Positions 17,187 to 25,596 are shown, numbered from the stretch's first letter. The stretch is DNA of 51,705 nt from Christensenella sp. UBA7584 (GCA_002477805.1 DLKQ01000024.1:665-52369); one strand, 5' to 3'. Notes: generated by a model from the letters alone, not told the origin. Program-made: numbers and translations.

Positions 17187-18973
17187 GTGAAAAAGCTAAA
17201 AAAAGTCACGCAGTAGCAAAAACCGCAGACAAGCCAAAAGATTTCAAAAAAAGCTTGAAAAAGTTTTCTGCTTATATTTCGCCATTTTATGTTGCAATTA
17301 TTGTTTCTCTAATTTTGGCAGTAGCTTCAACAGTTTGTTCTATTTTTGGCCCAAAGATTTTGGGAAATATGACAAATGTTGTTTATTACACTAGTCCAAT
17401 TGATATGGACAAAGTGGCATACTATGGAATTTGGCTTGTTTCACTATATCTTTTGAGTTTTGTTTTCAACTTTGTACAAGGCTTTATTATGGGAAAAATT
17501 GCTGTCAGAGTTGGGCAAAAAATGCGAACTGAACTTTCAAACAAAATTAACAAATTACCGCTTAGATATTTTGATAAAAACAGTTACGGAAATACACTAA
17601 GTCGCGTTACAAACGATGTAGACACAATTAGTCAAACACTAAATGAAAGTCTTTCAAGCATTATTACTTCGGTAACTATGTTTATTGGAATTTTCATTAT
17701 GATGCTGACCATCAGTTGGCAACTTACCCTTGTAGCTGTAATTACAGTTCCAATCGGAATTTTACTTGTTTCACTAATTGTAAAAAAATCACAAAAGTAC
17801 TACAAGGAGCAACAAGATACTTTAGGAAAACTTAACGGTCAAATTGAAGAAGTATATTCAAACCATAATGTTGTAAAAGCATTTAATGGTTTAAAAAAGG
17901 AAAATGAAAAATTTTCCGCCACAAATAACAAACTCTTTAGATGTAGTTACAAAAGTCAATTCTTTGGTGGTCTGATGATGCCAATTATGACCTTTGTTGG
18001 CAACCTTGGTTTTGTAGGTGTTTCAGTTGTCGGAGCAATACTTGCGCTAAATGGTCAAATCGGAGTTGGTGACATTTTATCATTTATGATATATATTAGG
18101 TTATTTTCGCAACCTCTTCAACAAATTGCTTCGATTGCAAGTGTGCTTCAATCAACAGTGGCAGCCTCAGAACGTGTATTCACATTTTTGGCCGAAGAAG
18201 AAATTCCTGCCGAGCGTAAAAATTTGGTTAAGCTATCAAATGTAAAAGGCAATGTTGAATTTAAGAACGTACAATTTAGCTATGAAAAGGGTAAAAAGGT
18301 AATCAAAAACTTTAGTCTCAGTGTTAGTGCAGGACAAAAAGTTGCTATCGTTGGTCCAACAGGTGCAGGAAAAACAACCATTGTAAATCTGCTTGAAAGA
18401 TTTTACGAAATAGACAGTGGTGAAATTTTAATAGATGGTGTTTCAACGCGAGATATGAAACGAAGCGATGTAAGAAATCTATTTGGAATGGTTCTTCAAG
18501 ATACCTGGCTTTTTGAAGGAACAATAAAAGAAAATCTAATGTTTGGAAACAGCAAGGCAACCAAGAAAGAAATTGATAACGCCTGCAAAAGTGCGAACAT
18601 ATACCACTACATTCAGACTTTACCCGAGGGTTATAACCACATTATAACCGAAAATTCTAACATTTCACAAGGTCAAAGACAACTTTTAACCATTGCAAGA
18701 GCGATGATACAAAATGCCCCAATGCTAATTTTAGATGAAGCAACAAGTTCAGTAGATACTCGAACTGAAAATCTGATTCAAGACGCTATGGACAAACTAA
18801 CAAAAGGCAGAACAAGTTTTGTAATTGCACACAGACTTTCAACCATTAAAAACGCAGATGTAATTTTAGTGCTTGAAAAGGGTGACATTGTAGAAATGGG
18901 TACTCACACCTCACTTCTTGAGCAAAATGGTGAATATGCTAAACTTTACAATAGTCAATTTTCTGAGGACTAA
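17183..18973 (+). CDS. heterodimeric ABC exporter subunit with intact catalytic residues
   Basis: The 596 residues carry a hydrophilic N-terminal extension (1-25), six membrane helices and an ATPase domain: Walker A GPTGAGKTT (391-399), Walker B LILDEATSSVD (Glu519) and H-loop His550. Its signature motif is altered to ISQGQ (494-498). Combined with the upstream subunit this gives one competent composite ATP site (this Walker A/B plus the partner's LSGGQ) and one dead site, the BmrD/TM288 arrangement. Translation is coupled through an ATGA overlap. Confidence 0.93.
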   Translation: MSEKAKKSHAVAKTADKPKDFKKSLKKFSAYISPFYVAIIVSLILAVASTVCSIFGPKILGNMTNVVYYTSPIDMDKVAYYGIWLVSLYLLSFVFNFVQGFIMGKIAVRVGQKMRTELSNKINKLPLRYFDKNSYGNTLSRVTNDVDTISQTLNESLSSIITSVTMFIGIFIMMLTISWQLTLVAVITVPIGILLVSLIVKKSQKYYKEQQDTLGKLNGQIEEVYSNHNVVKAFNGLKKENEKFSATNNKLFRCSYKSQFFGGLMMPIMTFVGNLGFVGVSVVGAILALNGQIGVGDILSFMIYIRLFSQPLQQIASIASVLQSTVAASERVFTFLAEEEIPAERKNLVKLSNVKGNVEFKNVQFSYEKGKKVIKNFSLSVSAGQKVAIVGPTGAGKTTIVNLLERFYEIDSGEILIDGVSTRDMKRSDVRNLFGMVLQDTWLFEGTIKENLMFGNSKATKKEIDNACKSANIYHYIQTLPEGYNHIITENSNISQGQRQLLTIARAMIQNAPMLILDEATSSVDTRTENLIQDAMDKLTKGRTSFVIAHRLSTIKNADVILVLEKGDIVEMGTHTSLLEQNGEYAKLYNSQFSED

Positions 18974-19300
18974 TTAGTTTATTTTAACCTCTTTCCACTA
19001 CATAAGTAATGATATAAATAATATTGCAAAAATTTAAAGCGCTAAATCATTTCTTGTTACAATACTAGATTAATTGTACAAAAAATATTATCACTTTTTA
19101 CCAAGTTTCAAAACAAACATCAAATATAAAATTTTTCGTTTAAATTAAATAGTTTTGCTAACAATCTTTAGCGAAATATTAAAACTTCATTAAGGTTTGT
19201 AATTAATAGGAAAAAGTTTGAATATATTTAGTGAATAAATTAACAAAAAAATTCAATTTGCTACTAATTTTAAATTATTAAAAAAATATCGTATATAAAT
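18974..19300 (+). other. non-coding AT-rich gap after the ABC operon
   Basis: No gene, RNA structure or clear terminator was seen in this stretch, which is strongly AT-rich. Transcription of the exporter must end here or be weakly terminated. Confidence 0.5.
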
Positions 19301-19329
19301 TTGACATATTTTCAAAATAATGATAATAT
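19301..19329 (+). promoter_or_regulatory. strong sigma-A promoter of the small membrane protein gene
   Basis: A perfect TTGACA (19301-19306), a 17-bp spacer and TAATAT (19324-19329) lie 28 bp before the ATG, followed by the strong ribosome-binding site AAGGAGG. High expression is implied. Confidence 0.8.
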
Positions 19330-19357
19330 ATTTATATAAATCAAGGAGGAATTTTCT

Positions 19358-19582
19358 ATGGCAAAAAGTTCAAAAGACTATTTTGGATTAGGTAGAGTTG
19401 TGAGCCTTATTTTGGCAATAATCCCTGTTACTGCTTGGATTTTGGGAGCAATAACAAGACTTAAAGAAGGAAAAATCGTTGCTGGTCTTATTCGCCTTAT
19501 TTTCTTTGGTCTTATTATTTGGGTTGTTGACTTAGTGCTTATGATTCTAAACGGAAGCATTTGGCGTTTCTTGAATTGCTAA
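19358..19582 (+). CDS. small two-helix membrane protein
   Basis: A 74-residue protein with two hydrophobic helices (about 13-32 and 42-65) joined by the charged loop TRLKEGKIVAG. The SLILAIIPVTAWILGAITR pattern resembles short conserved membrane proteins of unknown function in Clostridia. A consensus promoter, a full Shine-Dalgarno and a GC-rich terminator mark it as a monocistronic, well-expressed gene. No function is proposed. Confidence 0.85.
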   Translation: MAKSSKDYFGLGRVVSLILAIIPVTAWILGAITRLKEGKIVAGLIRLIFFGLIIWVVDLVLMILNGSIWRFLNC

Positions 19583-19600
19583 ATAGTCCTTTAACTAATC

Positions 19601-19628
19601 CCCCCCACAAAAATGTGGCGGGGTTTTT
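19601..19628 (+). terminator. intrinsic terminator of the small membrane protein gene
   Basis: CCCC-CCAC pairs with GTGG-GGGG (one bulged C) around an AAAAAT loop, followed by TTTTTATTTTT. Confidence 0.88.
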
Positions 19629-19712
19629 ATTTTTATGAAAACATATATAACTTTTTAAATCAACTCTCTTAGATTTATGTGACTTAATCCATAGAATATT
19701 TTGCAGTGTCAT

Positions 19713-19746
19713 AAAAAAGTTAGCAAAAGACTTTCCTAACTTTTTT
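19713..19746. terminator. bidirectional terminator-like hairpin
   Basis: AAAAAAGTTAG (19713-19723) and CTAACTTTTTT (19736-19746) form a perfect 11-bp stem with U-rich ends on both strands. On the minus strand it lies about 140 nt after the DinD-like pseudogene and was probably its terminator. Confidence 0.6.
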
Positions 19747-19882
19747 ATTTTTTAGTTTACTACTGTTTTCCGCTAATTCTGATTTAATGCTTTGCTTTAA
19801 ATGGTGATTTTTTCAACTTTACCGATTTTGCTAGTATTTCCATTTAAACCAGTTTTTCACATTAAAATTAATTTTTTAGGTT

Positions 19883-20306
19883 TTACTGCAAGAAGATAGC
19901 AAGGTCTAGGTTTTTGTTTTCATATAATTTTCTGCTTTTTGTGTGGGTCGGCAATTTCATCAAGTCTTTCACTTCCGACTTGTGCAGCCATATTTTAAAA
20001 GGTTCTGCCTTTTTACTTGGAATAGACTGAACCAGTCTTAAAATGCCTTTTGTATTTAAGACATCTTGCATATAAAACTTGCCATCAGCAGATTGTAATT
20101 TCAGTCGGTTACAGTTTGTAACCAACTCACTTCCTTCTTTATTTAATCTGTTTTTAAGAACTTTCCAATAATTTCTTGCTGTTTTGATAATCTTTACTAC
20201 CTGTTAATACTTCAACAACATCAACAACAGAAAAATACCAATCTTCTTCTATCTCATTTCACTGAGTTCTTATTTTCTTATCTTCAAAAATTTTGACATT
20301 AGACAT
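19883..20306 (-). pseudogene. broken DinD/Bro-N-type gene
   Basis: A start codon at 20306 with AGGAG upstream opens MSNVKIFEDKKIRTQ, then an in-frame TGA (20259-20261) stands where relatives have Trp. DWYFSVVDVVEVLTGSKDYQ follows. One extra A in the run at 20182-20185 shifts the frame. The next frame reads ARNYWKVLKNRL, EGSELVTNC and SIPSKKAEPFKIWL. Near 19985 a base is missing, and a third frame gives AQVGSERLDEIADP. These are the blocks of DNA-damage-inducible protein D / Bro-N proteins, often found in mobile elements. The C-terminal half is absent. The gene is clearly inactivated but recent enough to be readable. Confidence 0.85.
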
Positions 20307-20416
20307 AATACTTTCTCCTATGATTTGATTATATCACAAAAGGCAATTATTTGTATTAAAATTTTAAAAAACTCTTTGTATGATTAAATATCTGTCAACC
20401 GATTATGAGATTTTTA

Positions 20417-20495
20417 TATCATTCTAATGGTACATTCTTATTTCACTCAATCACAAGCAGTAAAATATATATCATTACAATGATACAGTATCATT
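20417..20495. repeat. cluster of TATCATT repeats including a 16-bp palindrome
   Basis: TATCATT occurs at 20417, 20470 and 20489. The second copy forms the palindrome TATCATTACAATGATA (20470-20485). The cluster lies in a 430-bp gene-free stretch (20307-20742) between the pseudogene and the unknown operon. It could be an operator or an old element end. Confidence 0.4.
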
Positions 20496-20698
20496 TTACA
20501 ATAATTCTCTTACATCTCTAAAACTATTTATTTCTCATATTAAAACAACCTTGTAAATCTTACGATTTAATCAGTTCAAAGGCAATCAAGTTTAGAAAAA
20601 ACATCACATTTGCTGTCATTTTTTCTTATCAAAAGGCAGATAAGTTGTTTTAACGTATCCCACTCTATTTTACTAGAACCCGACCTTTGTAAACCAAA

Positions 20699-20738
20699 GT
20701 GCAGAGCAATACCCCCAGACTATCTGGGAGGTATGCAC
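20699..20738. other. GC-rich imperfect hairpin in an AT-rich gap
   Basis: GTGC / GCAC form an outer stem and ATACC-CCCAGA / TCTGGG-A-GGTAT an 11-bp inner stem with one bulged A and a 3-nt loop. A second small stem CTTTG/CAAAG lies just upstream. No T-tract follows, so it is not a simple terminator. An element end or structured RNA is possible. Confidence 0.45.
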
Positions 20739-20742
20739 AAAA

Positions 20743-20766
20743 AAAGAAATGCGTGTGCATTTCTTT
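20743..20766 (-). terminator. intrinsic terminator of the unknown two-gene operon
   Basis: AAAGAAATGC and GCATTTCTTT form a perfect 10-bp stem with a 4-nt loop. On the minus strand a T7 run follows. It overlaps the stop codon of the second gene. Confidence 0.85.
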
Positions 20767-21517
20767 AGAATGAAAGTTTTTCTTCACATTTTCTAATTTG
20801 TGAAATATGTTCGGAAAGCATTTCATTATATTCAAGTCTTTGACCTTTTTGTTTTTGGAAAGTTAAAACTTCTTGCGGTTTGGAATTTATAGCAAAGTGA
20901 ACTTTTCCACTTTCAACAAGTTTTAGCGTCTTTTTATATAAGCTTTTGATTTGTTCGCACTTTTCAAAAGATTCGCCATTTTCAATACAAGCGCTATAAA
21001 AAGTTGCAATATCTCCCAAAAAGAGGTTATTGTCCACAAGTTTTTCGGCTTCTTTAACTGGCATTGAGAAAATTGTTTTAAATTTGTCAAAATCAAGATA
21101 TAGTCCACTGATATGGAACCCCATTTGCCCATTACAACTTGCTCCAGCAAGATACATTATTTTGTTAAAAAAATCAAACCTATTATTTGGATTAATGTAT
21201 CCAAGCGTTTTAGAACTTTCACTTTCTGGAGACCAAAGTGAGCCCGTATATTTTTTATTGATAAATGGCGAAATTTGATTTTCAAAAACTTCAGCCATAT
21301 TTTGTCTGCGACTAACCCAAAAAGATGTTCCACCTGTCAATTCCTCTTGGCTTTTGTTTTGAACATTTTCTTCTAAAAATTCTGGAACACTCCACCAAAG
21401 AATATTTTTGTTTTTATACTCTATTGGCATATATGTTACCTTATCAATTTGACCTTGCTTTATTAAAGCATTTGCCATTTTTATATCTGCTATTATTTCG
21501 GGTGGTGTTTGCGTCAT
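20765..21517 (-). CDS. protein of unknown function, second gene of a two-gene operon
   Basis: A 250-residue soluble protein with no signal peptide or membrane helix and no family I recognise. It has aromatic-rich patches (NILWWSVPEFLEE, GGTSFWVSRRQNMAEVFE), a middle segment YLAGASCNGQMGFHISGLY, and a lysine/glutamate-rich helical C terminus. The start follows AGAGGT, which overlaps the stop of the upstream gene, so translation is probably coupled. The stop lies within its terminator. Absence of known motifs plus a neighbouring DinD-like pseudogene suggests accessory DNA, but codon usage looks like the rest of the window. Confidence 0.75.
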   Translation of the reverse strand: MTQTPPEIIADIKMANALIKQGQIDKVTYMPIEYKNKNILWWSVPEFLEENVQNKSQEELTGGTSFWVSRRQNMAEVFENQISPFINKKYTGSLWSPESESSKTLGYINPNNRFDFFNKIMYLAGASCNGQMGFHISGLYLDFDKFKTIFSMPVKEAEKLVDNNLFLGDIATFYSACIENGESFEKCEQIKSLYKKTLKLVESGKVHFAINSKPQEVLTFQKQKGQRLEYNEMLSEHISQIRKCEEKLSF

Positions 21518-21523
21518 AATATT

Positions 21524-22162
21524 TTACCTCTGTAACTCATTTGTTGATTGTATTATAATTCGTGCATCTTTTTGTGCTACCTTTAAAAATTCTTCGTTTG
21601 ATGAATCTTGTTTTGGTTGCTCAAGTTTAGGAAAAACATAATTTGAAACACTATTGTCGTTAGCAACTCTTAGTACTGTTTTTGCTAAATTTTGCATAGA
21701 AGCTGAACTATCAATATTTCTTTGTTTGCAAATTGCTTCGTAGTTATACAAAAACCCTATTGTATTTAATATAAACAAATCTTTTTTACACATTTTTATA
21801 ACCTGTTTTTCTTGCCCATTTTTAGCACTTGCTAAATGATTATCCCAGTTGTAACAAAGTCCAATTTTTTGTCCAAGTGAACTTCGGTTGTCATTTAAAA
21901 CAATTTTTGAAATAGCCTTGGCACAATCAAAAGTAACCCTCCCTTCTGCAGTGAGGTCAGCCCATCTCATATAAGCATTTGAATTATATTTGGAAACTCT
22001 TTGGCTTTCTTCATTTGTTAAAAGACTTCCGCCAAAAAACTCGAGCTTATCTTTTACTTTTTTTGAAATCCATATTTCACTGTTATTGCCAAGTCTTTCA
22101 AGTTGGTAATCAAACTCCAACCTTTCATTTATGTCAGAAATTATATTACTAAAAATCTCCAT
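21524..22162 (-). CDS. protein of unknown function, first gene of a two-gene operon
   Basis: A 212-residue soluble protein with no recognised domain. The N-terminal half is mixed (ERLEFDYQLERL, then KLEFFGGSLLTNEESQRVSKY). A helical middle has AYMRWADLTAEGRVTFDCAKAI and cysteines at scattered positions. A Gln/Ser-rich linker (PKLEQPKQDSSNEEF) precedes the C terminus. It has a strong ribosome-binding site (AAAGGAG) and a consensus promoter 40 bp upstream. It precedes a second unknown gene by 6 nt, so the two products probably act together. Confidence 0.75.
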   Translation of the reverse strand: MEIFSNIISDINERLEFDYQLERLGNNSEIWISKKVKDKLEFFGGSLLTNEESQRVSKYNSNAYMRWADLTAEGRVTFDCAKAISKIVLNDNRSSLGQKIGLCYNWDNHLASAKNGQEKQVIKMCKKDLFILNTIGFLYNYEAICKQRNIDSSASMQNLAKTVLRVANDNSVSNYVFPKLEQPKQDSSNEEFLKVAQKDARIIIQSTNELQR

Positions 22163-22201
22163 AATTCACTCCTTTGTAATTCGCTTTTCTACTAGATATG
22201 A

Positions 22202-22230
22202 TTATATCAAAAAGCTCGCTTTTTTGCAAT
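22202..22230 (-). promoter_or_regulatory. promoter with palindromic spacer for the unknown operon
   Basis: On the minus strand TTGCAA (22225-22230) and TATAAT (22202-22207) are 17 bp apart. The spacer holds the inverted repeat AAAAAGC-TC-GCTTTTT (22210-22225), a plausible repressor site placed between the two promoter boxes. Confidence 0.7.
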
Positions 22231-22260
22231 ACCCTTTTTAAAATTTAAGTGACTAAAAAA

Positions 22261-22290
22261 AGCCAACGAGTTTTACTCATTTCGTTAGCT
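22261..22290. terminator. terminator after the HD-domain gene
   Basis: AGCCAACGA and TCGTTAGCT pair with one mismatch, flanked by A and T runs on both strands. It lies about 70 nt after the HD-domain gene on the minus strand. Confidence 0.7.
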
Positions 22291-22361
22291 CTTTTTTTAC
22301 TAAAATATTTCTTTTATTCCCATAATGCATTATGAAGTAATACAAATGCGAAAGGTACTTT

Positions 22362-23168
22362 TTAAAGTTTTTTAATTACTTTTTCCTCGGCTTTTTTTAT
22401 AGCCTCGGCTTTTAGTTCATCGTGCTCCAAAACCTCATTTGCAAGTTCCCTTTTAAGATTCCAACATTCGCGATATAAAATTTCTTGGTCCTCTTTTGAA
22501 AGACTAGGGCTGTAAACATCGTAAATAGCGTTGATGTATTTTCTGCCCAGCATATCACGTTTTAGCATATTAAATTTTAACATATAAGCACGAGATAAAA
22601 ATTGCAAAATGCGGTCTAATTTGGTGTGAATAGGTGTTCCGTGCAAATTTTGCCTGAGCCTAAATTTTGCCAAAACATTTGCCGAAACTCCATTTTGGTT
22701 CACCCAAAGGCGTTGAAGCCCTGTCGCGTTGTATTGCAAATTAGCATAATTATCTGCGTTCATAAGCACAGGAAGATATTTTTTAATTTGTGGGTCATCA
22801 CCACTATATCCAGTTGTGTGAAGTTTAATTAATTTTAATGCAAGCTGTTGCTTTTCCTTGGTTTCAAAAAACTTTGCAATCCATTGACGCTTTAAAAGAT
22901 TAACAGCCAAATCTTCGTGAGGTCTTGTTCTTGAATCCGAAAATGAAGCAAAAGTTACCCACTGAACCATTCTTCCAACATCGTGCAAAAGACCGCAAGC
23001 ATAAATAAACTCGCGTTCTTCTTTATTAAATAGAAGTGAACTTCCAATTGAAAAACAACCATCGGCAGTCGTGAGACCGTGAACGAACTTTCGCATTATG
23101 TTGGAGTCACCAAGGTCATATTGCTTGCAAAGTTGATAATAGTTTTGATTTAAAATTGAAATATCCAT
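22362..23168 (-). CDS. HD-domain phosphohydrolase-like protein
   Basis: The 268 residues hold an HD domain: a first histidine in KFVHGLTT, the HD pair in ACGLLHDVGRMVQW, and a distal aspartate in LMNADNYANLQ. These are the metal ligands of the HD superfamily, whose members hydrolyse nucleotides, cyclic dinucleotides or other phosphoesters. The substrate is not identifiable. The C terminus is helical and rich in Lys/Glu. The start is the ATG at 23168, seven bases after AGGAG; an earlier in-frame start at 23198 lacks a ribosome-binding site. It is monocistronic, with its own terminator. Confidence 0.82.
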   Translation of the reverse strand: MDISILNQNYYQLCKQYDLGDSNIMRKFVHGLTTADGCFSIGSSLLFNKEEREFIYACGLLHDVGRMVQWVTFASFSDSRTRPHEDLAVNLLKRQWIAKFFETKEKQQLALKLIKLHTTGYSGDDPQIKKYLPVLMNADNYANLQYNATGLQRLWVNQNGVSANVLAKFRLRQNLHGTPIHTKLDRILQFLSRAYMLKFNMLKRDMLGRKYINAIYDVYSPSLSKEDQEILYRECWNLKRELANEVLEHDELKAEAIKKAEEKVIKKL

Positions 23169-23557
23169 ATTTCTTCTCCTGACAATATAGAATAACAATT
23201 TTTTTAAAAAAAGTAAAACAAATTGGCTTATTTTTTCAAAAAATTTTAACTTTGACCTAAAATTTTAAATAATGTTTTCATAATTAAATATTTTTGTGGT
23301 GTTTTATTGTTACTATTGCATTTATTATTACTTTTCTATTCCATCTCCTTCTATTAATTTTGTTTTAATAATTTTTAGCTTTTATTTTTAAAGAAGTACT
23401 CAGTAAAAAATTTTCAAGAAAAAATGTTCATAAAGATGCATCAATTTTAAAAAAAATTAGTTTTGTAATGCAAAAATCATTAGAAAAATGAAAGAGATAT
23501 TATTAACTTAAAACCAGCACAAAAAACAATTAAAAAAATAATAATTATAGACTAAAC
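23169..23557. other. non-coding AT-rich gap
   Basis: This gap between clpX and the HD-domain gene holds only the HD gene's leader and strongly AT-rich sequence. No gene or convincing structured RNA was seen. Confidence 0.5.
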
Positions 23558-24781
23558 CTAATTTTGATTGACAGCAATTTCCCGCGCACTTGTGAGACTG
23601 GAAATTTGTTTTCCGCTAACTACAATTTGGTGTGTACTCTTTTTGCTAGGCGCGGTGTACATAATATCAAGCATACTTTCTTCCAAAACAGTTCGTAGCC
23701 CACGAGCACCGATATTGAGCTGTTTTGCTCGTTTTGCAATTTCGGTCAGGGCATCGTCCTCAAATTTTAGGTCAATTCCGTCAAGCTTGAAAATTGTTTT
23801 AAACTGTGAAACGAGTGAATTTTTCGGAGTGGTTAAAATTGAAACTAGTGCCTTTTCATCAAGGTCATCAAGACAAACCACAACAGGTAGTCTCCCTACA
23901 AATTCAGGAATTAAGCCAAATTCAACAAGGTCAGCTGGGCGAATGTGTTTTGCAAATTTATAGTCTGGCGAGTCAGTTCTTTTCGAATTTGACAAAAAGC
24001 CAACTTGTTTTTTTACATTTCGACTTTCTATAATATCTGCCAATTTAACAAAAGCTCCGCCACAGATGAACAAAATATTGTTTGTATTTATCTCTATTGT
24101 TTCTTGGTGTGGGTGTTTTCGCCCTGACGGAACAACACTTGCTGTAGTGCCTTCTAAAATTTTTAGTAGTGCTTGTTGAACACCTTCTCCGCTTACATCT
24201 CTAGTTAAATTTCGGCTTTCTTGCTTTTTGGCAATCTTATCTATTTCATCAATATAGACAATTCCCATTTCGGCTCTTTTTATGTCAAAATCACTATTTG
24301 CTAAAAGTTTTGCAAGGATACTTTCAACATCGTCACCAACATAACCAGCTTCGGTCAAGGTGGTTGCGTCAACACAAGCAAAAGGAACTTTCAAGATTTT
24401 TGCGAGCGTTTTAGCAATAAGAGTTTTTCCAACGCCAGTTGGGCCAACAAGCAAAATATTACTTTTATCTAACTCAACCTTGTCCGCTTTTGATGATAAG
24501 TTGTAATTGAGCCTTTTGTAGTGATTATAAACAGCAACAGACATTGCACGCTTTGCATCATCTTGACCAACAATGAACTCATCAAGTTTTGCTTTTAGTT
24601 CTTCAGGTGTTGGAAGACTGAATTTTTGTTTGAGAGCTTTTTGTTCATCTTCTTTTACAATTTCCTTACAAATTTCTACACAGGTATCACAAATATAAGA
24701 AGAACCATCTGGGCTCGCTACCAACTTTTTCACTTGATGTTGACTTTTTCCGCAAAAAGAGCATATTGTTTCGTGTTCCAT
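23558..24781 (-). CDS. clpX: ATP-dependent Clp protease ATPase subunit ClpX
   Basis: ClpX unfolds substrates and feeds them into ClpP. The 407 residues carry the N-terminal zinc-binding domain (CSFC and CDTC), Walker A GPTGVGKT, the pore loop GYVG, Walker B VYIDEID, and VGF in the position of the IGF loop that docks on ClpP. The sensor-2 arginine segment GARGLR is also present. The length is normal. It follows clpP by 167 nt on the same strand in the common tig-clpP-clpX order. Confidence 0.97.
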   Translation of the reverse strand: MEHETICSFCGKSQHQVKKLVASPDGSSYICDTCVEICKEIVKEDEQKALKQKFSLPTPEELKAKLDEFIVGQDDAKRAMSVAVYNHYKRLNYNLSSKADKVELDKSNILLVGPTGVGKTLIAKTLAKILKVPFACVDATTLTEAGYVGDDVESILAKLLANSDFDIKRAEMGIVYIDEIDKIAKKQESRNLTRDVSGEGVQQALLKILEGTTASVVPSGRKHPHQETIEINTNNILFICGGAFVKLADIIESRNVKKQVGFLSNSKRTDSPDYKFAKHIRPADLVEFGLIPEFVGRLPVVVCLDDLDEKALVSILTTPKNSLVSQFKTIFKLDGIDLKFEDDALTEIAKRAKQLNIGARGLRTVLEESMLDIMYTAPSKKSTHQIVVSGKQISSLTSAREIAVNQN

Positions 24782-24948
24782 AAACCCACCTTTTGATTAC
24801 TTTTTTATAATTTTGCAAAAATTTAATGTAAAAAAACTAAAATTTTGTTGTTTTTTTGTTTAATTTTTTGCATTTTTTATATTTTTCATTCATTTTCTAT
24901 AAAAGAAAGTTGATTATCATAACACTATTTAATATTCTAGCTAAAAAT

Positions 24949-25521
24949 CTAAGTTAAAATTTTATCTACCAAGCCATAGTTAATTGCTTCGGTTGCGTTC
25001 ATATAATTGTCGCGCTCAATGTCTTTCAAAACTTCTTTTTCACTTTTTCCAGAAAACTCTGAAACAAGCTTTGCATAAGTTTGCCTATCCTTGAGGCCTT
25101 CCTTTAAATAAATTTCGATTTCGGTCACTTGACCTTTCACCCCACCCCAAGGCTGATGAATCATCACCTTGCTGTTTGGCAGAATATACCTTTTGCCTTT
25201 TTCACCGCCTGCTAAAATCATTGAAGCAGCCGAAGCACACATTCCAATACAAATTGTTGACACGGGACATTTTACAAATTTTATGGTATCTAAAATCGCT
25301 AAGCCCGATTGCATTTCACCACCTGGCGAATTAATATAAAGCGAAATTTCTTTTCCGCTCTCTTTACTCTCTAAAAATAAAAGTTGAGCAATAATAGTAT
25401 TTGCTTTTTCGTCATTTATTTCACCTGAAATAAAAATAATTCGGTCATCAAGTAGGCGCGAATAAATGTCGCAAACCCTTTCTGCTCCTGAAACCTTGTC
25501 TATAACTGTTGGAATTAACAT
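24949..25521 (-). CDS. clpP: ATP-dependent Clp protease proteolytic subunit
   Basis: This is the serine protease chamber partner of ClpX. The 190 residues contain the triad Ser97 (GMCASAAS), His122 (MIHQPWGG) and Asp171 (ERDNYM). The MLIPTV start fits a short propeptide, and the hydrophobic handle region is normal. The ATG follows AAAGGAG. An intrinsic terminator-like hairpin lies between tig and this gene, so clpP may be read partly by readthrough or from a promoter within the gap. Confidence 0.97.
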   Translation of the reverse strand: MLIPTVIDKVSGAERVCDIYSRLLDDRIIFISGEINDEKANTIIAQLLFLESKESGKEISLYINSPGGEMQSGLAILDTIKFVKCPVSTICIGMCASAASMILAGGEKGKRYILPNSKVMIHQPWGGVKGQVTEIEIYLKEGLKDRQTYAKLVSEFSGKSEKEVLKDIERDNYMNATEAINYGLVDKILT

Positions 25522-25553
25522 ATTTTTCTCCTTTAGATTTTTTGGATAAAAAA

Positions 25554-25576
25554 AGAACTGCTCATTGAACAGTTCT
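25554..25576 (-). terminator. hairpin/attenuator between tig and clpP
   Basis: AGAACTG and CAGTTCT form a perfect 7-bp stem with a 9-nt loop, followed on the minus strand by T7. It sits between two genes of a conserved cluster and should reduce readthrough from tig into clpP. Confidence 0.75.
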
Positions 25577-25596
25577 AATTCTTTTTCTTGTAGTGT

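Noticed and set aside
20259..20261. TGA in place of a conserved Trp codon as a sign of a TGA=Trp genetic code
   Set aside because: All intact genes use TGG for Trp and several end at TGA; the same gene also has frameshifts, so it is a nonsense mutation.
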